A stretch of 14,734 nt of DNA from Desulfurococcales archaeon (GTDB lineage Archaea; Thermoproteota; Thermoprotei_A; Sulfolobales; NBVN01). The stretch spans positions 1-14,734 of the forward strand of contig JAGDWE010000023.1 in NCBI GenBank assembly GCA_023255965.1. The letters are read 5' to 3'. The translations under genes and the position numbers were made by a program. The notes under the pieces are model-generated. The model did no database searches. It was not told where the DNA came from and saw only the letters and a list, made by a program, of their open reading frames with translations. Of this stretch, positions 14,411 to 14,734 are shown piece by piece; within the stretch, counting starts at the first letter, position 1; each line of letters begins with the position of its first letter.

Positions 14411-14665
14411 CAGGTGGTTGTCCATGCCCATTACTTTGGGCCCCCTCAATTATTTAGTTATTTGACTTCTTCGGGCATGGGCTTCCCCCCAGCGCCCGCT
14501 CGCTCTTCGCAGGGTCATTGAGGGCTACATTAGCGGGCACCACTTACCGCCCTACGGTGGACTATGACCCTGCCCCTGATGGCTAATCCGCCGTCATCGA
14601 GGCGGTCGAGCATCTATAGTGGCTAAAAAGCTCATAAACCTTTAACTGAGCCAACAGCCTAGGTC
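14411..14665 (+). repeat. Structured RNA-like repeat, copy B
   Basis: Same orientation as copy A at 1470-1735 and homologous throughout, from GGTTGTCC near the start to an AAGCTCATAAACC box near the end. Helices: CCATGCCC (14422-14429) with GGGCATGG (14473-14480); GGGC (14479-14482) with GCCC (14494-14497); GCAGGGTCA (14509-14517) with TGACCCTGC (14565-14573); AGGGC (14521-14525) with GCCCT (14549-14553); GATGGC (14578-14583) with GTCATC (14593-14598, one G-U). A 2-base gap relative to copy A would shift any reading frame, yet pairing is kept. It lies directly downstream of livF in a 361-base stretch with no gene that I can support. Confidence 0.7.
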
Positions 14666-14675
14666 TAGTGAATAC

Positions 14676-14730
14676 TTGTAATTACAATTAAAAGCCTCGT
14701 CTTTCAAGGCGGGATGAAGGTTTATAAGCC
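14676..14730 (+). other. Palindrome, IS605-like hairpin and TATA box at window end
   Basis: A perfect palindrome TTGTAATTACAA (14676-14687) is followed by a hairpin, CTCGTC (14696-14701) with GGCGGG (14708-14713, two G-U pairs) around TTTCAA, then ATGAAGG and a TATA box TTTATAAG (14721-14728). The hairpin-plus-ATGAAGG arrangement is like the subterminal hairpins of archaeal IS605-family elements. The TATA box predicts transcription starting just beyond the window, so a gene (possibly tnpB) may begin there. What lies beyond cannot be seen. Confidence 0.35.
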
Positions 14731-14734
14731 CTGC

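Noticed and set aside
1..14734. CRISPR array, tRNA or rRNA genes
   Set aside because: I saw no regularly spaced short repeats and no tRNA cloverleaf or rRNA-like sequence on reading the window.

Overview
The window looks like a chromosomal stretch from a thermophilic Thermoproteota (crenarchaeal) archaeon, possibly of the Caldivirga/Vulcanisaeta/Thermocladium type. The reasons are archaeal TATA-box promoters with very short or absent leaders, Shine-Dalgarno (SD) sequences of the GAGGTG type, arginine coded largely by AGG/AGA, and archaeal versions of every recognisable protein. The genus is a guess. Nothing here is rRNA, tRNA, CRISPR or a complete transposase.

Layout. Positions 1-160 are a GC-rich, hairpin-forming segment, perhaps the tail of an IS605-type element. 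Next comes a short-form homoserine dehydrogenase (254-1297) behind a promoter with a perfect inverted repeat. At 1379-2205 there is a promoter, an SD and an ATG leading into an ORF that is cut after about 17 codons by a GC-rich repeat (copy A, about 1470-1735). An unrecognised tail-anchored protein reads out of the far end of that repeat. On the minus strand, 6195 down to 2199 is a compact biotin-acquisition operon: bioY, a fused double-ATPase EcfA, EcfT, birA and a hydrogenase-maturation-type protease. It has a candidate GAAACNGTTTC operator at its promoter. A second minus-strand unit (9139 to 6459) pairs an Nramp-fold transporter lacking the metal-binding motifs with a LarA-family (nickel-pincer racemase-like) protein. 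From 9376 to 14373 lies a complete branched-chain-amino-acid-type ABC importer split into two divergent units, livH-livM on minus and livK-livG-livF on plus, with heptamer repeats in the shared promoter region. After livF comes copy B of the GC-rich repeat (about 14411-14665) and an IS605-like hairpin followed by a TATA box.

How the genes work together. BioY/EcfA/EcfT import biotin, and BirA attaches it to carrier proteins and, through its N-terminal winged helix, may also sense it and repress the operon. The Liv proteins import amino acids or related amides. The Nramp-like/LarA-like pair is translationally coupled and so probably shares a substrate or cofactor.

Most interesting observation: copies A and B are diverged direct repeats whose differences preserve base pairing, with three positions where both partners of a pair have changed. 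They therefore look like a dispersed structured RNA element rather than protein-coding DNA, and copy A appears to have interrupted a gene. The best guess is a relic or non-autonomous relative of an IS605/TnpB guide-RNA end, but that identity is not proven from the sequence.
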